Source: Elioraea sp. (lineage in GTDB: Bacteria; Pseudomonadota; Alphaproteobacteria; Acetobacterales; Acetobacteraceae). From it: a stretch of 64,000 bases of DNA. Positions 36,001 through 45,901 of this stretch are shown in pieces. The DNA lies in the NCBI RefSeq assembly GCF_022842375.1, contig NZ_JALHPR010000001.1, forward strand, positions 308,314 to 372,313, written 5' to 3'. The notes beneath the pieces were generated by a model. It was not told where the DNA came from, did no database searches, and saw only the letters and a list, made by a program, of their open reading frames with translations. A program made the position numbers and the translations under genes. Positions within the stretch are counted from its first letter, which is position 1, and each line of letters starts with the position of its first letter.

Positions 36001-36250
36001 TCGCTCGGCGAAGAACGAGGCCCTGGCAATCCCGATGGTGCGCACTACCAGCGCCATTGGCCCCTTCTGCCGGGCAAAGAGGTGCTCGACGACCGAGCGC
36101 ACGGCCGATTTGCGGGCAGTGGCGCGGCGCATCCTTGCCGCCATCGGCCGCCCCGGCGGCTGCTTGCGGTGCGCGAGACCAGGCCGCGCGCAACAAGCCA
36201 CACTTAGCCCATGCGCGTCTTTCGATACCGGGGAAATGGGTGCACCATCA
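36001..36250 (-). pseudogene. IS5-family transposase, C-terminal fragment
   Basis: The minus strand encodes RKQPPGRPMAARMRRATARK and VRSVVEHLFARQKGPMALVV RTIG in one frame, the C-terminal region of IS5-group transposases, including the last catalytic Glu of RSVVEH. The match breaks off after RTIGIARA and runs into the IS3 orfA remnant, and the N-terminal two thirds are absent. Exact ends are approximate. Confidence 0.75.
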
Positions 36251-36295
36251 AAACCTGGGATCAAGCACCTAGCAGGCTTACGGCGCTCTCATTTG

Positions 36296-36329
36296 CGGGC
36301 GGTCGCTATGCGCCGCCCGTTTTCTTTTG
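36296..36329 (+). terminator. Plus-strand intrinsic terminator at the left edge of the photosynthesis cluster
   Basis: CGGGCGG pairs with CCGCCCG around a 10-base loop and is followed by TTTTCTTTT. It would stop plus-strand transcripts entering from the IS remnants, just before the convergent end of bchO. In the other direction no T-run follows, so it is not an obvious terminator for the bch operon. Confidence 0.6.
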
Positions 36330-36351
36330 GATTGCGATGAGTGGGAGCGAT

Positions 36352-37254
36352 TCAGAAGGAATCGGCAGTGCTTGGCTTTGTCGCCATTCCTGCGTCGTCG
36401 ATGATCGCGGCGATCGCAGGTCCATCTTCCTCGTGCGCCAGATGGCCAAGGTGGGGCAAGCTGAAGAACTTCGCTGTTGGGATGAGTGCGCGTACGCGCT
36501 GTGCATCCGACGGCGGGATCGTGAGATCATTCTCACCGACGACCAGGGTCAGCGGAATCTGGAGCCGTGGCAGCGCGCGGGCAAGCGGATGGAGGTCCCA
36601 GGCGGCCATCATGCCCAGTGCTGCCGCCACGTGCCCGGGATGTCGAACGACCATTGCGTAAGCATCCACGCCAGCCGAATCAATCGTTGATCCTGTGCCG
36701 CGCAGCAGTCGCTCGACCGCCCGTCTGTCCCCCGCGCGACGAGCGATTATCAATGGAACGAGTGGAAGCGAAACCAGCATCCGTGCGAGGGCAGAAAAGA
36801 TGAAGAGATCGCCCGGGCCGCCACGCAGCGGAAGGAGGGCGCCGTTGAGGCTGACAAGGGCACGCGGAACGATCATGCCGTCCAGCGCCATAACGGCCAG
36901 TACTGCCGCTCCAGCGGAGTGGCCCGCTGCTAGGGTTGGTTCGATTGAAAGCTCGCGAAGAAGTGCATCGACTGCTGCCGCCATCCCCGGCAACGACAGC
37001 GCTCTTGCGGGCGGCGTATCCGTGAAGCCGTGGCCGGGCAGATCAGGTGCCACAACAGTGTATCGTTCGGAAAGCAGCGGCAAAAGACTACGCCAGGAAT
37101 GCGTTGCCGCCCCGGTGCCGTGCAGCAGCAGTACAGCTGGGCCGTTCCCAGCAATTTGGACATGCCAGCGGAAACCCGCTGCACGTACGAATTGGCTAGC
37201 TTCGCGGTTCGGCCACTGCTGCCCGTCGCGCGGCCAATGTGGACGGTTCTGCAT
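36352..37254 (-). CDS. bchO: Magnesium chelatase accessory alpha/beta hydrolase BchO
   Basis: A 300-residue alpha/beta-hydrolase fold protein: oxyanion region LLLHGTGAATHSWRSLLPLL, nucleophile elbow AAGHSAGAAVLAV, then GENDLTIPPSDA (acid) and LPHLGHLAHEEDG (His). BchO is encoded with bchI and bchD in many purple bacteria and is thought to assist magnesium chelation; its reaction is not established. Here it is the last gene of the bchI-bchD-bchO run, 16 bases after bchD, and of the whole minus-strand superoperon. IS remnants follow it, so the cluster may once have extended further. Confidence 0.92.
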   Translation of the reverse strand: MQNRPHWPRDGQQWPNREASQFVRAAGFRWHVQIAGNGPAVLLLHGTGAATHSWRSLLPLLSERYTVVAPDLPGHGFTDTPPARALSLPGMAAAVDALLRELSIEPTLAAGHSAGAAVLAVMALDGMIVPRALVSLNGALLPLRGGPGDLFIFSALARMLVSLPLVPLIIARRAGDRRAVERLLRGTGSTIDSAGVDAYAMVVRHPGHVAAALGMMAAWDLHPLARALPRLQIPLTLVVGENDLTIPPSDAQRVRALIPTAKFFSLPHLGHLAHEEDGPAIAAIIDDAGMATKPSTADSF

Positions 37255-37270
37255 GATCAGCCCGGCTCAA

Positions 37271-39064
37271 TCAGGCGGCGCGGCCGCCTACGGCCGGCTG
37301 AGCTGATCTAACAGCGCGTGAGAGTGCGGCTGCATCAGCGGAGGGGAGCGGCACATAGCGCGCGCCTAAAGCAGCAGCGAGCCGGCTGGCCTGTACCTGC
37401 GGTCGCGGCGATGTGTCGAGCAGCACGGACGCGATGCGCATGAGTGAGACTGGGCGGGCGGCGGCGAGTGCGTCCGCTTCAGCTGTCTCGCGGCCGCCGG
37501 TACCGTCACGTGCAACGTTGGCACGTCCGTCCGTCAGAAGTACAAGGAGCGGGGTACCGCCCCGGCGCAACACGGCATCGGCTAACGCCCGCGCTGCGTC
37601 CAATGCTGCCGCAATCGGGGTGCCGCCCCCGCCAGGAAGCGCGGCGAGACTTCTTCGTGCACGGACGAGCGAATTCGTCGGCGGCAAAAGCAACTCGGCC
37701 GCACGGCCTCGGAATGAGATCAGCGCGACGCGATCACGTCGCACATAGCATTCGGCGAGCAGGAGCTCGACGGCGCCCTTGGCTTCCGCCAGGCGATTCA
37801 TCGCCGAGGAGCCTGATGCGTCGACGACGAAGATTGTCGTTGTTTCGCTCCGCTCGCGGAAGCGCTTAACGCGAAAGTCCTGGCGCCTCACCATGATCTG
37901 AGGGCCGCCTTCGCGATATCTGAGCCGCTGCCACGGGGCAGCCGCTCGTAGCGTGTCGAGCAAAGCAAGTCGCGCTCCGCCATCGAGTGTGCCGGGACGT
38001 GCCCCAATGGGGGCTCCCCTGCGAGCCGAGAAACGGGTCACGCCGGCTTTGCCGGCGGATGACGCCTGCCGTACCGATTTTCCGAGAGCCAGCCCCGCGA
38101 GGAGCCCGGGAGGCAGCGCCGCTGCGGCTGCTGCGAGCAGGAGGTCCGCGAGCTCTTTCGAGTCGGGTTGCCGGGTCTCATCAGTCTCGCTGCCCTCTGG
38201 TGGGGGCGGTACATCTCCGCTGTCCTGTTTCTGCTCAGTTGGTTGCTGATCCTCGCTGTTCGATGAAGGCAGGCGTGTAGCGCGGTGTCCGAGAATGAGA
38301 CGGGCGGCAGCTGCGGCGTCCTCGTCCGAAACCGTCGGCCTGCCGGCAAGTGCAGCTGCCGCTCGCGCGGCATTCAGCGCGAGCAATGGTGCGCGCAGCG
38401 AGGCGATGCCCAGTGCAAGCGAGGTCTCGCAAAGCGCTTCAATCAACCCATCCGGGGTAGCGACCAGGGGATAAATCGCGCGGGCAGCGCGTAGGTCATC
38501 TGCGGTGACATCGGAAGGCGTCGTTGCCCCAAGCGGTGTTCCATCAAGGCAGATGGAAAATCCAATTCGCTCGGAAAGGGCGCGGGGAGGGTGCTCCTCA
38601 TCTGTAGCACCCTCGTCAAGGAGCACCATGCCGAGTGAAGCTGCTTCACGGATCGCAATTCCGTCCCGCTCGGCAACCACCTCGCCACGGTCGAGCACCG
38701 CGCCCAATCGCGCGGCGAGACCGGACGAAATTCGTTCCGCCATCGGAAGAAGAATGACGCCGCCGTGTGATTCCGCGAGCAGGCCGCGTTCAGCGACGGG
38801 CCTTCCTGTTTTCAGTGTAGCCGCCAAGTCAAGGCCGCCAAGCAGGCGTCCGTCGACGACGCCAGGAGGGAGCTTCCGGAAAGAGTCGCTAGGCGGAAGC
38901 AGGCGACGAACGTTCGCAAGCAACCGATCGCGCACCGGCCCCGGTGCGGAGCGGATGATGATGCCCTTGAGGCCGATCGGATCGACGGCGAACAGACTGA
39001 TGGCGAGCAGGGCGTCGGCCCAGTCGCCGGCGGGGGGTGCGTTCAAGAGGCCAATCCACTGCAT
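37271..39064 (-). CDS. bchD: Magnesium chelatase subunit D
   Basis: A 597-residue subunit. ATG 39064 (MQWIGLLNAPPAGDW) lies 7 bases after the bchI stop; the frame is open further upstream inside bchI. Order: a degenerate AAA+ domain (residues about 1-270), an acidic/proline linker (SGDVPPPPEGSETDETRQPD), and a C-terminal von Willebrand A domain with the MIDAS start FVVDASGSSAMNRL and the later TDGRAN. BchD forms the double hexameric ring with BchI that drives Mg2+ insertion into protoporphyrin IX bound to BchH. The protein is cytoplasmic. Confidence 0.93.
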   Translation of the reverse strand: MQWIGLLNAPPAGDWADALLAISLFAVDPIGLKGIIIRSAPGPVRDRLLANVRRLLPPSDSFRKLPPGVVDGRLLGGLDLAATLKTGRPVAERGLLAESHGGVILLPMAERISSGLAARLGAVLDRGEVVAERDGIAIREAASLGMVLLDEGATDEEHPPRALSERIGFSICLDGTPLGATTPSDVTADDLRAARAIYPLVATPDGLIEALCETSLALGIASLRAPLLALNAARAAAALAGRPTVSDEDAAAAARLILGHRATRLPSSNSEDQQPTEQKQDSGDVPPPPEGSETDETRQPDSKELADLLLAAAAAALPPGLLAGLALGKSVRQASSAGKAGVTRFSARRGAPIGARPGTLDGGARLALLDTLRAAAPWQRLRYREGGPQIMVRRQDFRVKRFRERSETTTIFVVDASGSSAMNRLAEAKGAVELLLAECYVRRDRVALISFRGRAAELLLPPTNSLVRARRSLAALPGGGGTPIAAALDAARALADAVLRRGGTPLLVLLTDGRANVARDGTGGRETAEADALAAARPVSLMRIASVLLDTSPRPQVQASRLAAALGARYVPLPSADAAALSRAVRSAQPAVGGRAA

Positions 39065-39071
39065 CGGCGCC

Positions 39072-40151
39072 TCATGGGCCGAACGCCTCTGTGATCGCTC
39101 GGGAGACACGGACGTCCGATACCGTCTCATCGAGGACGTTGCGTCGTAGCCTGTGACGTAGCGCCGGGTGCGCGACCCGTCGAAGTTCAGCGAGCCCGAC
39201 TTCCGCAATGCTGTCGAAGGCCGCAAGCGCACGTGCAGCACGAACAAGCGTAAGTTCGCCGCGCAACCCATCAGTCCCGAGTGCCATACAAAGCTTTGCG
39301 GCGTACTCGATCGTAGAGTCTGAAACCACGGTTCCTGGAAGGCGCTTCCGCGCGGCAACGATCCGTTTCCGCAACTTGGCTTCCTCAGGCGCCCACGCGT
39401 GCGTAAAGCCTGTTGGGTCCCGTTCGAAGGAGTCGCGGCGACGTACGACCTCGATCCGGGACACGAGGTCTGAAGGGGTTGTTACCTCAACGGATAGACC
39501 GAAACGATCGAGAAGCTGCGGACGCAACTCTCCTTCTTCTGGATTGCCGGAGCCGACGAGAACAAAGCGCGCAGGATGGCGGATTGAGATGCCTTCGCGC
39601 TCGACAACATTCTCACCCGAGGCGGCAACGTCGAGGAGCAGATCGACGATGTGATCCTCAAGGAGGTTGACCTCGTCAATGTAGAGAAATCCACGATGCG
39701 CACGTGCCAGCAGTCCGGGCTCGAAGGCCTTCACTCCCTGGGCAAGAGCGCGTTCGATATCGAGAGCGCCGACGACGCGATCCTCTGTTGCCCCGAGAGG
39801 CAGGTCAACAACAGGAACTGGAACGAGCGCTGTCTTCAGCTTCGTGCTGCCATCGCGGCAGTTGTCGCAGAGACCCTGCGTTGATTCGGGCCCGCATGCG
39901 TAGGAACAGCCAACAACAACCTTCATCTCGGGAAGTAGGGCGGCCAGAGCACGCACAGCGGTGGACTTTCCAGTGCCGCGGTCACCAAACACCAGCACAC
40001 CACCAAGCGTTGCATCGACCGCGGCGATGAGCAAAGCAAGTTTCATTTCGTCTTGCCCGACGATGGCCGAAAACGGAAAAAGGATACGGCCAGTCACTGG
40101 CGCACGTTGCACGCGGCTTCCGGAGGAGGTGGTTGCATCGTCATGCTGCAC
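39072..40151 (-). CDS. bchI: Magnesium chelatase ATPase subunit I
   Basis: A 359-residue AAA+ ATPase: Walker [20 protein letters not shown], Walker [21 protein letters not shown], the sensor region [22 protein letters not shown] and the lid arginines in the C-terminal domain. The best start is GTG 40151, inside the end of hemA (11-base overlap) with TTGAGG 7 bases upstream. It is followed directly by bchD. Joining bchID to hemA places the first committed step, Mg chelation, in the same transcript as ALA synthesis. Confidence 0.94.
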   Translation of the reverse strand: MQHDDATTSSGSRVQRAPVTGRILFPFSAIVGQDEMKLALLIAAVDATLGGVLVFGDRGTGKSTAVRALAALLPEMKVVVGCSYACGPESTQGLCDNCRDGSTKLKTALVPVPVVDLPLGATEDRVVGALDIERALAQGVKAFEPGLLARAHRGFLYIDEVNLLEDHIVDLLLDVAASGENVVEREGISIRHPARFVLVGSGNPEEGELRPQLLDRFGLSVEVTTPSDLVSRIEVVRRRDSFERDPTGFTHAWAPEEAKLRKRIVAARKRLPGTVVSDSTIEYAAKLCMALGTDGLRGELTLVRAARALAAFDSIAEVGLAELRRVAHPALRHRLRRNVLDETVSDVRVSRAITEAFGP

Positions 40152-41352
40152 GACGCAGCCTCAACTCTGACCAAATTGCCGACAGGGCCCCGATCAGGTG
40201 TTCGATGTCAGCATCGGAGTGCAGGGGTGATGGGGTGATGCGAAGCCGCTCAGTTCCTCGCGGAACGGTTGGGTAGTTGATCGGCTGAACATAGACCCCG
40301 TAGGCATTGAGCAGGATATCGCTAATACGCTTGCAGGCTGCAGCATCGCCGACCATGACGGGAATGATGTGGCTCGGATTGGCAAGATGCGGCACGCCGA
40401 TGGCGTCGAGCCGGCGGCGGACCGTTGCCACGCGCTCGTGCATCTGCACCCGCTCGCTGCTACTGCGCTTCAAGTGCGCGATCGAGGCGATCGCCCCTGC
40501 TGCAACGTGCGGGGGAATCGCTGTGGTGAAGATGAAGCCCGACGCGTTGCTGCGGACGAAGTCGCACAGCGGCGTGGAGGCAGCGATATAGCCGCCGAGT
40601 ACGCCGAAGGCCTTGCCGAGGGTTCCTTCGATGACCGTCAGCCTGTCAGCCAGGCCATCGCGTTCGGAGATGCCGCCGCCACGCGGGCCATAGAGGCCGA
40701 CCGCGTGCACCTCGTCGAGATAGGTCATGGCGTTGTGCTCATCGGCCACGTCGCAGAGCTCTGCAATCGGGGCAATGTCGCCGTCCATCGAGTAGACGCT
40801 CTCGAAGGCGACGAGCTTCGGCGTCTGGATCGGGAACTCAGCGAGCTTGCGGCGTAGATCCTCGGGGTCGTTGTGGGCAAAAATGCGCCGCTCCGCCCGC
40901 GAATGACGGATGCCCTCGATCATCGAGGCGTGGTTGCCCTCGTCGGAGAAGACGACGCAGCCGGGGATTCGGGCTGCAAGCGTGGTCAGACTCGCCCAGT
41001 TCGACATGTAGCCCGAGTTGAATATCAGTGCGCCCTCTTTGCCGTGGAGGTCGGCAAGCTCGGTCTCCAGCCGCACGTGATAGTGGTTCGTACCACCAAT
41101 GTTACGTGTGCCGCCCGCACCCGCACCGGAGCGATCGAGTGCCTCGTGCATTGCGGCGAGGACCTCTGTGTTCTGGCCCATGCCCAGATAGTCGTTGCTG
41201 CACCAGACTGTGACCTCGCGGGACCCCTCGGGCGTGTGCAGGGTCGCTCGCGGGAATGCGCCGGCATGTCGCTCGATGTCGGCGAAGACGCGGTATCGCC
41301 CTTCGTTCCGGAGGCCGTCAAGATGTCGGCGGAAGAATGCCTCGTAGTTCAT
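40141..41352 (-). CDS. hemA: 5-aminolevulinate synthase
   Basis: A 403-residue PLP enzyme condensing glycine and succinyl-CoA, the first step of tetrapyrrole synthesis in alphaproteobacteria. ATG 41352 ([18 protein letters not shown]) has GGAGG 5 bases upstream; the upstream open frame is low-complexity and not coding. Motifs: [28 protein letters not shown], the aspartate in [16 protein letters not shown], and the PLP lysine in [15 protein letters not shown]. It lies inside the photosynthesis superoperon between puhE and bchI, so its expression should follow bacteriochlorophyll demand. A housekeeping copy elsewhere is possible. Confidence 0.95.
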   Translation of the reverse strand: MNYEAFFRRHLDGLRNEGRYRVFADIERHAGAFPRATLHTPEGSREVTVWCSNDYLGMGQNTEVLAAMHEALDRSGAGAGGTRNIGGTNHYHVRLETELADLHGKEGALIFNSGYMSNWASLTTLAARIPGCVVFSDEGNHASMIEGIRHSRAERRIFAHNDPEDLRRKLAEFPIQTPKLVAFESVYSMDGDIAPIAELCDVADEHNAMTYLDEVHAVGLYGPRGGGISERDGLADRLTVIEGTLGKAFGVLGGYIAASTPLCDFVRSNASGFIFTTAIPPHVAAGAIASIAHLKRSSSERVQMHERVATVRRRLDAIGVPHLANPSHIIPVMVGDAAACKRISDILLNAYGVYVQPINYPTVPRGTERLRITPSPLHSDADIEHLIGALSAIWSELRLRRAA

Positions 41353-41443
41353 GTCGCCTCCGTACCCTTCTGGTGCCGCTTCGTCTGGCTTGTCCTGCCG
41401 CGGTGCTGCGGCCTTGGCCCGGATGTCGTGATCATGCTGGTGG

Positions 41444-42517
41444 TCATCCCGCTGCTGTCGGGGCGGGGGAGGGGCGGGCGCAGGCGGCGAGTGCCGCGAG
41501 CAGCCGGTCATGGTCGATCCGCCGGCCGACAGCTGTCACACGCGCTTCCGCTGAGGCAGGCGGCGTACAGGCGGTGATCGTCGCACCGCCGGCCGTGGCG
41601 TAGAACTCGACCCATCCACCGGCGGCGCGCACGCTGCCGCTGATGTTCTCGACGTCGCCGAACTCGCCCTGGCGAGCAGCATCGAGCACGTCGCGCAACC
41701 CATTTGGATCATACGGCCCGTGCATCGAGGCCGTCCATGCTCGGGGCGCCTCGCCGTGCGAATCTGCGCGCAGGCTCCAGGCCCAGAGCAGGACGGAGGG
41801 GATGGGCAGCACGAGAAACCAGTGCTCGATCACCGCAAGCGCGAGCATGGTGGCGAGAAAGGTGAAGCCCGCGATGTCGGCCGCCGAGGCGCCGTCTGCC
41901 GTCGCTGCCTGGAAAAGCAGTACCGTGCCGATCGTGCCTCCGGTCACTGAGAACGGTAGTAGCAGGTTCATCGGGCGACGGCGGAAGTAGCTCTGCAGAT
42001 ATGTGAGATGGTCGGGCAGGAACTCCTCTGCGAGGTTCGGTACACCGAGGAACAGGTTCAGTTTCGCAGAAAGCCGCATGACCCAGAGCAGGAGGTAGGT
42101 CCAGAGGCCAACGAGGTTCTCACCCCCCCACGTTGCGGCAATGACGAGTGCTGCACCGCCGACGATCGCAAGCTCATGGTGCAGGATTGCCATCAGGGCA
42201 TCGGCGAAGCGGCGTAAGCCTGACGCGCCAGGTCTGCTGTGGGTCCGGCGCGGGCCGGTGACGAGGCCCATTAGGAACGCCATTTCCTGCCAGGCCCAGA
42301 CCATTAGCGCGCAGACGAAGGCGAGATACGTGCCAGTGACGGAGCCATCGCCGGACGTCGCAACAAGGCCCCAGAGTGCAAGCAGTGCAAGCAGGCTGGC
42401 ACCCGCAAGGCTCAAGCGGAACGTTCGGGGCGGGAGGCCATCGAGATAGAGAATTGCACCCGTGGAGAACCACCAAGCGAACACAGTGAAGAGTGCGGGC
42501 AGAAGCAGTTCCATCAT
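41444..42517 (-). CDS. puhE: Photosynthetic complex assembly protein PuhE
   Basis: A 357-residue membrane protein (DUF3623) with about seven hydrophobic segments. Conserved pieces are [61 protein letters not shown] and a C-terminal soluble tail. PuhE is needed for normal levels of photosynthetic complexes in Rhodobacter; its mechanism is unclear. Two ATG codons occur in tandem at 42517 and 42514. It is preceded by acsF (45-base gap) and followed by hemA, the standard order in purple bacteria. Confidence 0.92.
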   Translation of the reverse strand: MMELLLPALFTVFAWWFSTGAILYLDGLPPRTFRLSLAGASLLALLALWGLVATSGDGSVTGTYLAFVCALMVWAWQEMAFLMGLVTGPRRTHSRPGASGLRRFADALMAILHHELAIVGGAALVIAATWGGENLVGLWTYLLLWVMRLSAKLNLFLGVPNLAEEFLPDHLTYLQSYFRRRPMNLLLPFSVTGGTIGTVLLFQAATADGASAADIAGFTFLATMLALAVIEHWFLVLPIPSVLLWAWSLRADSHGEAPRAWTASMHGPYDPNGLRDVLDAARQGEFGDVENISGSVRAAGGWVEFYATAGGATITACTPPASAEARVTAVGRRIDHDRLLAALAACARPSPAPTAAG

Positions 42518-42562
42518 CGTGCCAATGCCCTCACCCGCGTGCTCTCATCCGCGCCCAGCACA

Positions 42563-43630
42563 TCACCAAGCCGGGCTCATGCGAATCTCCGCCGGCAGGG
42601 CGGCGTGCTTGCCCGGCAGGAGGTAGAGCCTGATGAAGGCCGATGCTGCCGATGCCTTGAGGCCGAAGCGCCTGAGCGCGCCGCCGATGCCCTTCTGGTG
42701 CCTAGCCTCGTACATGGCTTCGGTGACCCGCCGCAGCTTCTCGAGGCCGCGATGGAAGCCCGGATGGTCGATGTCGAGCGTGACGGGGAAAACCTGCTTG
42801 CTGATCTCCGCGGTGATGCGGAACACCTGCATGTCGTAGCTCGTAGCGTCCATGCCGAGCGCCTTGTGGAACTCGGGCCGGGCATGGTCACGCACATACA
42901 TTGTCGCATAGACAGCGAGCTGAAAAAACTTCACCCAGTACTTATTCAATCCCTCGAGCAGAGACGGGTTCGCACGCATGAGGAGTGCAAACGCCTCCCC
43001 GTGACGGAACTCGTCGTTGCACCATTGCTCAAACCACTGAAAAATCGGGTGGAAGCGGTTTTCCGGATTGCGCTCGAACTGACGAAAGATTGTGATGTAC
43101 CGCGCGTAGCCGATCTTCTCTGACAAGTACGTGGCGTAGAAGATGAACTTGGGCTGGAAGTAGGTATATTTCTTTGCTTTTGTGAGAAATCCGAGATCTA
43201 CGCCAATACCGAGGCCCTTTAAGGTCTCATTGATAAAGCCTGCATGACGGGCCTCGTCGCGTGCCATCACAGCGAAGAGCTCTTGAACATCGGGGTTCTT
43301 GATGCGCTTCTTGATCTCGGCATAGAGCACGCAGCCCGAGAACTCCGCCGTGACCGAGCTCACCAGGAACTCCATGAACTCCTTACGCAGCGCGGGCGGA
43401 AGATGTTCGAGCTTGAAATCGTCGAATGCCGGCGAGCGGACGAAGTGGCCCTTGTTCAAGTCTGCCCTGAACTCAGCCATCAGGCTGTCCCAGTCCTTGC
43501 GCACAGAGCTGATATCGAGCCGGTCCATCGCGGCGAAGTCGGTCGTGTAAAAGCGCGGCGTCAGAACGGTATCCTGCAGCGCGATCCGCGTGCTTTCGTT
43601 CGTCGCCTTGACGGGGGTAAGCGCATTCAT
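42563..43630 (-). CDS. acsF: Mg-protoporphyrin IX monomethyl ester (oxidative) cyclase
   Basis: A 355-residue di-iron protein forming ring E with O2. Ferritin-like metal-binding motifs are [26 protein letters not shown] and [15 protein letters not shown]. The start [13 protein letters not shown] at 43630 overlaps the stop of the upstream 103-aa gene by four bases (ATGA). Presence of AcsF and absence of an anaerobic BchE in the window suggest that bacteriochlorophyll is made under oxic conditions, as in aerobic anoxygenic phototrophs. BchE may still be encoded elsewhere. Confidence 0.95.
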   Translation of the reverse strand: MNALTPVKATNESTRIALQDTVLTPRFYTTDFAAMDRLDISSVRKDWDSLMAEFRADLNKGHFVRSPAFDDFKLEHLPPALRKEFMEFLVSSVTAEFSGCVLYAEIKKRIKNPDVQELFAVMARDEARHAGFINETLKGLGIGVDLGFLTKAKKYTYFQPKFIFYATYLSEKIGYARYITIFRQFERNPENRFHPIFQWFEQWCNDEFRHGEAFALLMRANPSLLEGLNKYWVKFFQLAVYATMYVRDHARPEFHKALGMDATSYDMQVFRITAEISKQVFPVTLDIDHPGFHRGLEKLRRVTEAMYEARHQKGIGGALRRFGLKASAASAFIRLYLLPGKHAALPAEIRMSPAW

Positions 43631-43938
43631 CTTGCCACCTCTGGAAGCTCGATATCCTCGAAGCCGACATTGTACAGTTCGGTGAGCGCAAAGATCGCCC
43701 CAAGATGGACCACCGAGCGGTCGTACCAGCCGGCGCGGCGCAGCGTCGCGCGCACCCGCATCGTCGCGCGCTCGCCGAAGGGCACGCCGGCCGGCGCGCC
43801 GTGCATCACGAGTTCGTCGCCCGGACCGACCTCAATGTCGACCGGGATCGCATAGGCGTGCAGGCTCTCGCCTGTCTGTTCAAGGTCGAGATCGCAGAGG
43901 ATCTCGACGGTGCGGCGCCCCAGCAGCCAATCGATCAT
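43627..43938 (-). CDS. Conserved small photosynthesis-cluster protein
   Basis: A 103-residue protein between puhC and acsF, overlapping both by four bases, so translationally coupled. It starts [21 protein letters not shown] and has a beta-rich middle ([38 protein letters not shown]) and no membrane span. Purple bacteria commonly carry a small unnamed gene at this position, sometimes called puhD; I do not know a biochemical role. The context suggests help with cyclase function or reaction-centre assembly. Confidence 0.8.
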   Translation of the reverse strand: MIDWLLGRRTVEILCDLDLEQTGESLHAYAIPVDIEVGPGDELVMHGAPAGVPFGERATMRVRATLRRAGWYDRSVVHLGAIFALTELYNVGFEDIELPEVAR

Positions 43939-44426
43939 CGCGGGATGCCTCCCTGGGCAATGAGGATGGTGGTGAAGCTCTCGACTTGGCTTGGCCCGAA
44001 GGCGCCGATGTCGACGAACCGGCCGGTTGCCGGGTCCTCAAGCGTCAGTCGCCCATCACTCCACGCGGTCAGGCGGAATGGGCTCTCGGGGCCGGGAGCG
44101 TCCGCCGCGCGACGTTCGCGCGCGAAGCCACGGAGCGTGGCGCGGACAAAGCCGCCGGCACCCGGTGCGAGGTCGGTCACCGTCTGACCGGTGCGGGCAT
44201 CGCTGATGCGGATCGCGCCGTGCGGCGTATCCTCGAAGTGGAGGTCGCGCGTGACCGCAGGGGTGCCGGAGGGGCGCAAAGGATCGACACCGAAGGATTG
44301 GGCGATCGCAACACCGCCGACGACCAGAGCCATCGCCGCAACTGCGAAGGTGACGGGTGAGCGGATGAAGCCGCGCCGTTGCGTTGCTCCCTCTGCCCTC
44401 GTTCGCGTGTCGTGTCGTGCGTCCAT
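43935..44426 (-). CDS. puhC: Photosynthetic complex assembly protein PuhC
   Basis: A 163-residue protein with one N-terminal membrane span (FIRSPVTFAVAAMALVVGGVAIA) and a periplasmic domain containing DLHFEDTPHGAIRISDARTG and TLRGFARERR, matching PuhC. It ends DGRLTLEDPATGRFVDIGAFG. PuhC is required for efficient assembly of the reaction-centre/LH1 core. The stop overlaps the next gene start (ATGA), and puhB precedes it by 22 bases. Confidence 0.9.
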   Translation of the reverse strand: MDARHDTRTRAEGATQRRGFIRSPVTFAVAAMALVVGGVAIAQSFGVDPLRPSGTPAVTRDLHFEDTPHGAIRISDARTGQTVTDLAPGAGGFVRATLRGFARERRAADAPGPESPFRLTAWSDGRLTLEDPATGRFVDIGAFGPSQVESFTTILIAQGGIPR

Positions 44427-44448
44427 CCCGTCCTCCTGGCGTTTGTCT

Positions 44449-45102
44449 TCAGGCCGCGGCCGCAGCGGTGCCGTGAGCTTCGCTCCGCGGCGGCGTTGTC
44501 TCCGCGAACGGCCGCACCGGTAAGGAGGCTGCGCCCGCTAGGGCGCGGCCCAACACCTGGGCAACCGCCTCGGCATCGGCGACGCAGCGCAGCGTCGGCT
44601 CGGGGCGCGAGAAGTGCCAGGGCCGCACATGCGGCCAGAGGAAAAGATATGCGATCTTCTGGTCAGGCACCAAGCGCAGCGCGATATCGCCAATACCCTC
44701 GCCGTGCAGTTTGAGCCCCGCGGCCTGAATCGCGGCGAAGGGCACGTTCACCGATGTCGGCAGTGCGACGCCGGCACGGATGACGACCCGGCGATTGGTG
44801 ATGGTGTAGATCGTGCTGCGCGCCGAAGCCCAGGCGAACAATGCGAGCGGCGCAATTGCAATGGCACCGAGCACGACCAGTAGCCCCGCACCAAGCAGGA
44901 TTTCTGTGGCGGACGCGCCATCGAGAGCGAGCGCGGTTCCACGCCAAGCGGCAAGGGCCGCGAAGTAAAAGGCGATGCTGCGCACGTGCAGCGCCTTGCG
45001 AGCGAGGGGCCCGTGTTGCGGCGCCCCCTGCCACAGGATTGTCTCACCCTCCGGCAGTGCCTCAGGCAGACCGGGGACGGGCTCGAAATCGTGCTCCCGC
45101 AT
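44449..45102 (-). CDS. puhB: Photosynthetic complex assembly protein PuhB
   Basis: A 217-residue protein with AGGAGG 7 bases before ATG 45102 (MREHDFEPVPGLPEALP). It has the PuhB opening GETILWQGAPQHGPLARKALHVR, two or three membrane spans (about residues 44-110) and a bacterial PH-like domain (YTITNRRVVIRAGVALPTS). PuhB assists reaction-centre assembly and dimerises in the membrane. It lies 26 bases after puhA. Confidence 0.92.
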   Translation of the reverse strand: MREHDFEPVPGLPEALPEGETILWQGAPQHGPLARKALHVRSIAFYFAALAAWRGTALALDGASATEILLGAGLLVVLGAIAIAPLALFAWASARSTIYTITNRRVVIRAGVALPTSVNVPFAAIQAAGLKLHGEGIGDIALRLVPDQKIAYLFLWPHVRPWHFSRPEPTLRCVADAEAVAQVLGRALAGAASLPVRPFAETTPPRSEAHGTAAAAA

Positions 45103-45128
45103 TGGCACTCCTCCTCTGGACCCGCTCG

Positions 45129-45899
45129 TCAGACCAGTGGTTCCTGGCGCTGCGGTGTTGCGTACATGTGGCCGGAAGCGAAGTATGCACAGATCCTGTC
45201 TTCCTCGCGGAGCGTGACCTGGTTCGAATTGGCAAGCCCCGGTGCTTCGGCGAAGTGCCTCGCCAGCACTGACACGACCTTCACCAAGCGACGGTTGCCC
45301 TCGATCCGTACGAGCGTCATCGGCACGAGTACACGTCGCTGGCCAGTATCGACTTCGAGGTAGCGGACGACCACCTCGGAGATGTCGATCCACGCATCGC
45401 TGCACGTACCGGCAACCTCGCCGTCAGCGCCGATGACTTTCATGCCGACGGGGTTCGGATCCTCGTCCGCAAGACTCCAACCGGGAGCGGCGCGCAGCGG
45501 CACGATCTTGGGCACGCCGTCGTCGAAGGTGAGGTCAGGCACATCAGCGCGATGCACGTAGGATGCCGGGCCGACGGCATCGACCATTGGGTTGCCCGTT
45601 GGCACCAGCGGCGAGCCGAACACCTTCGATGACGCGACCGCGCCGTTGATCGGCGGCTCGACCTCGCCGACGCGCGGCACGGTGATGTTGTGCCCGTCCG
45701 ACGTACGGAACGTCTTGGGCGACGGCATGCTCGGGAAGCCCACGACCTTGATCCTGTCCGGTCGGTCGGTCAGCAGCGGGTAGCCTTCGCGCTTGCTCTC
45801 CCGGTGAAGGTAGAACACCAGACCGGCGAAAAAGATCCAGAACGCATAGAGGCTGACGAACGCTATGTCGAAGTGGGTAGTGATACCGGTGGATGGCAT
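45129..45899 (-). CDS. puhA: Photosynthetic reaction centre H subunit
   Basis: A 256-residue protein: one N-terminal membrane helix (FDIAFVSLYAFWIFFAGLVF), then HRESKREGYPLLTDRPDR and a cytoplasmic beta-rich domain. ATG 45899 (MPSTGITTHF) has GAGG upstream; the frame is open further but that part is the overlap with lhaA in another frame. The H subunit caps the L/M core and gates proton uptake at QB. L, M and cytochrome subunits (puf) are not in the window, so they must be encoded elsewhere. Confidence 0.95.
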   Translation of the reverse strand: MPSTGITTHFDIAFVSLYAFWIFFAGLVFYLHRESKREGYPLLTDRPDRIKVVGFPSMPSPKTFRTSDGHNITVPRVGEVEPPINGAVASSKVFGSPLVPTGNPMVDAVGPASYVHRADVPDLTFDDGVPKIVPLRAAPGWSLADEDPNPVGMKVIGADGEVAGTCSDAWIDISEVVVRYLEVDTGQRRVLVPMTLVRIEGNRRLVKVVSVLARHFAEAPGLANSNQVTLREEDRICAYFASGHMYATPQRQEPLV

Positions 45900-45901
45900 G
45901 G

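Noticed and set aside
34779..36690. Plus-strand frames across the IS remnants and bchO
   Set aside because: They are antisense to recognisable transposase fragments and bchO and show no motifs.
40141..41511. Longer hemA start at 41511
   Set aside because: The extra 53 residues are low-complexity and overlap the end of puhE; the GGAGG-supported ATG 41352 gives the normal N-terminus.
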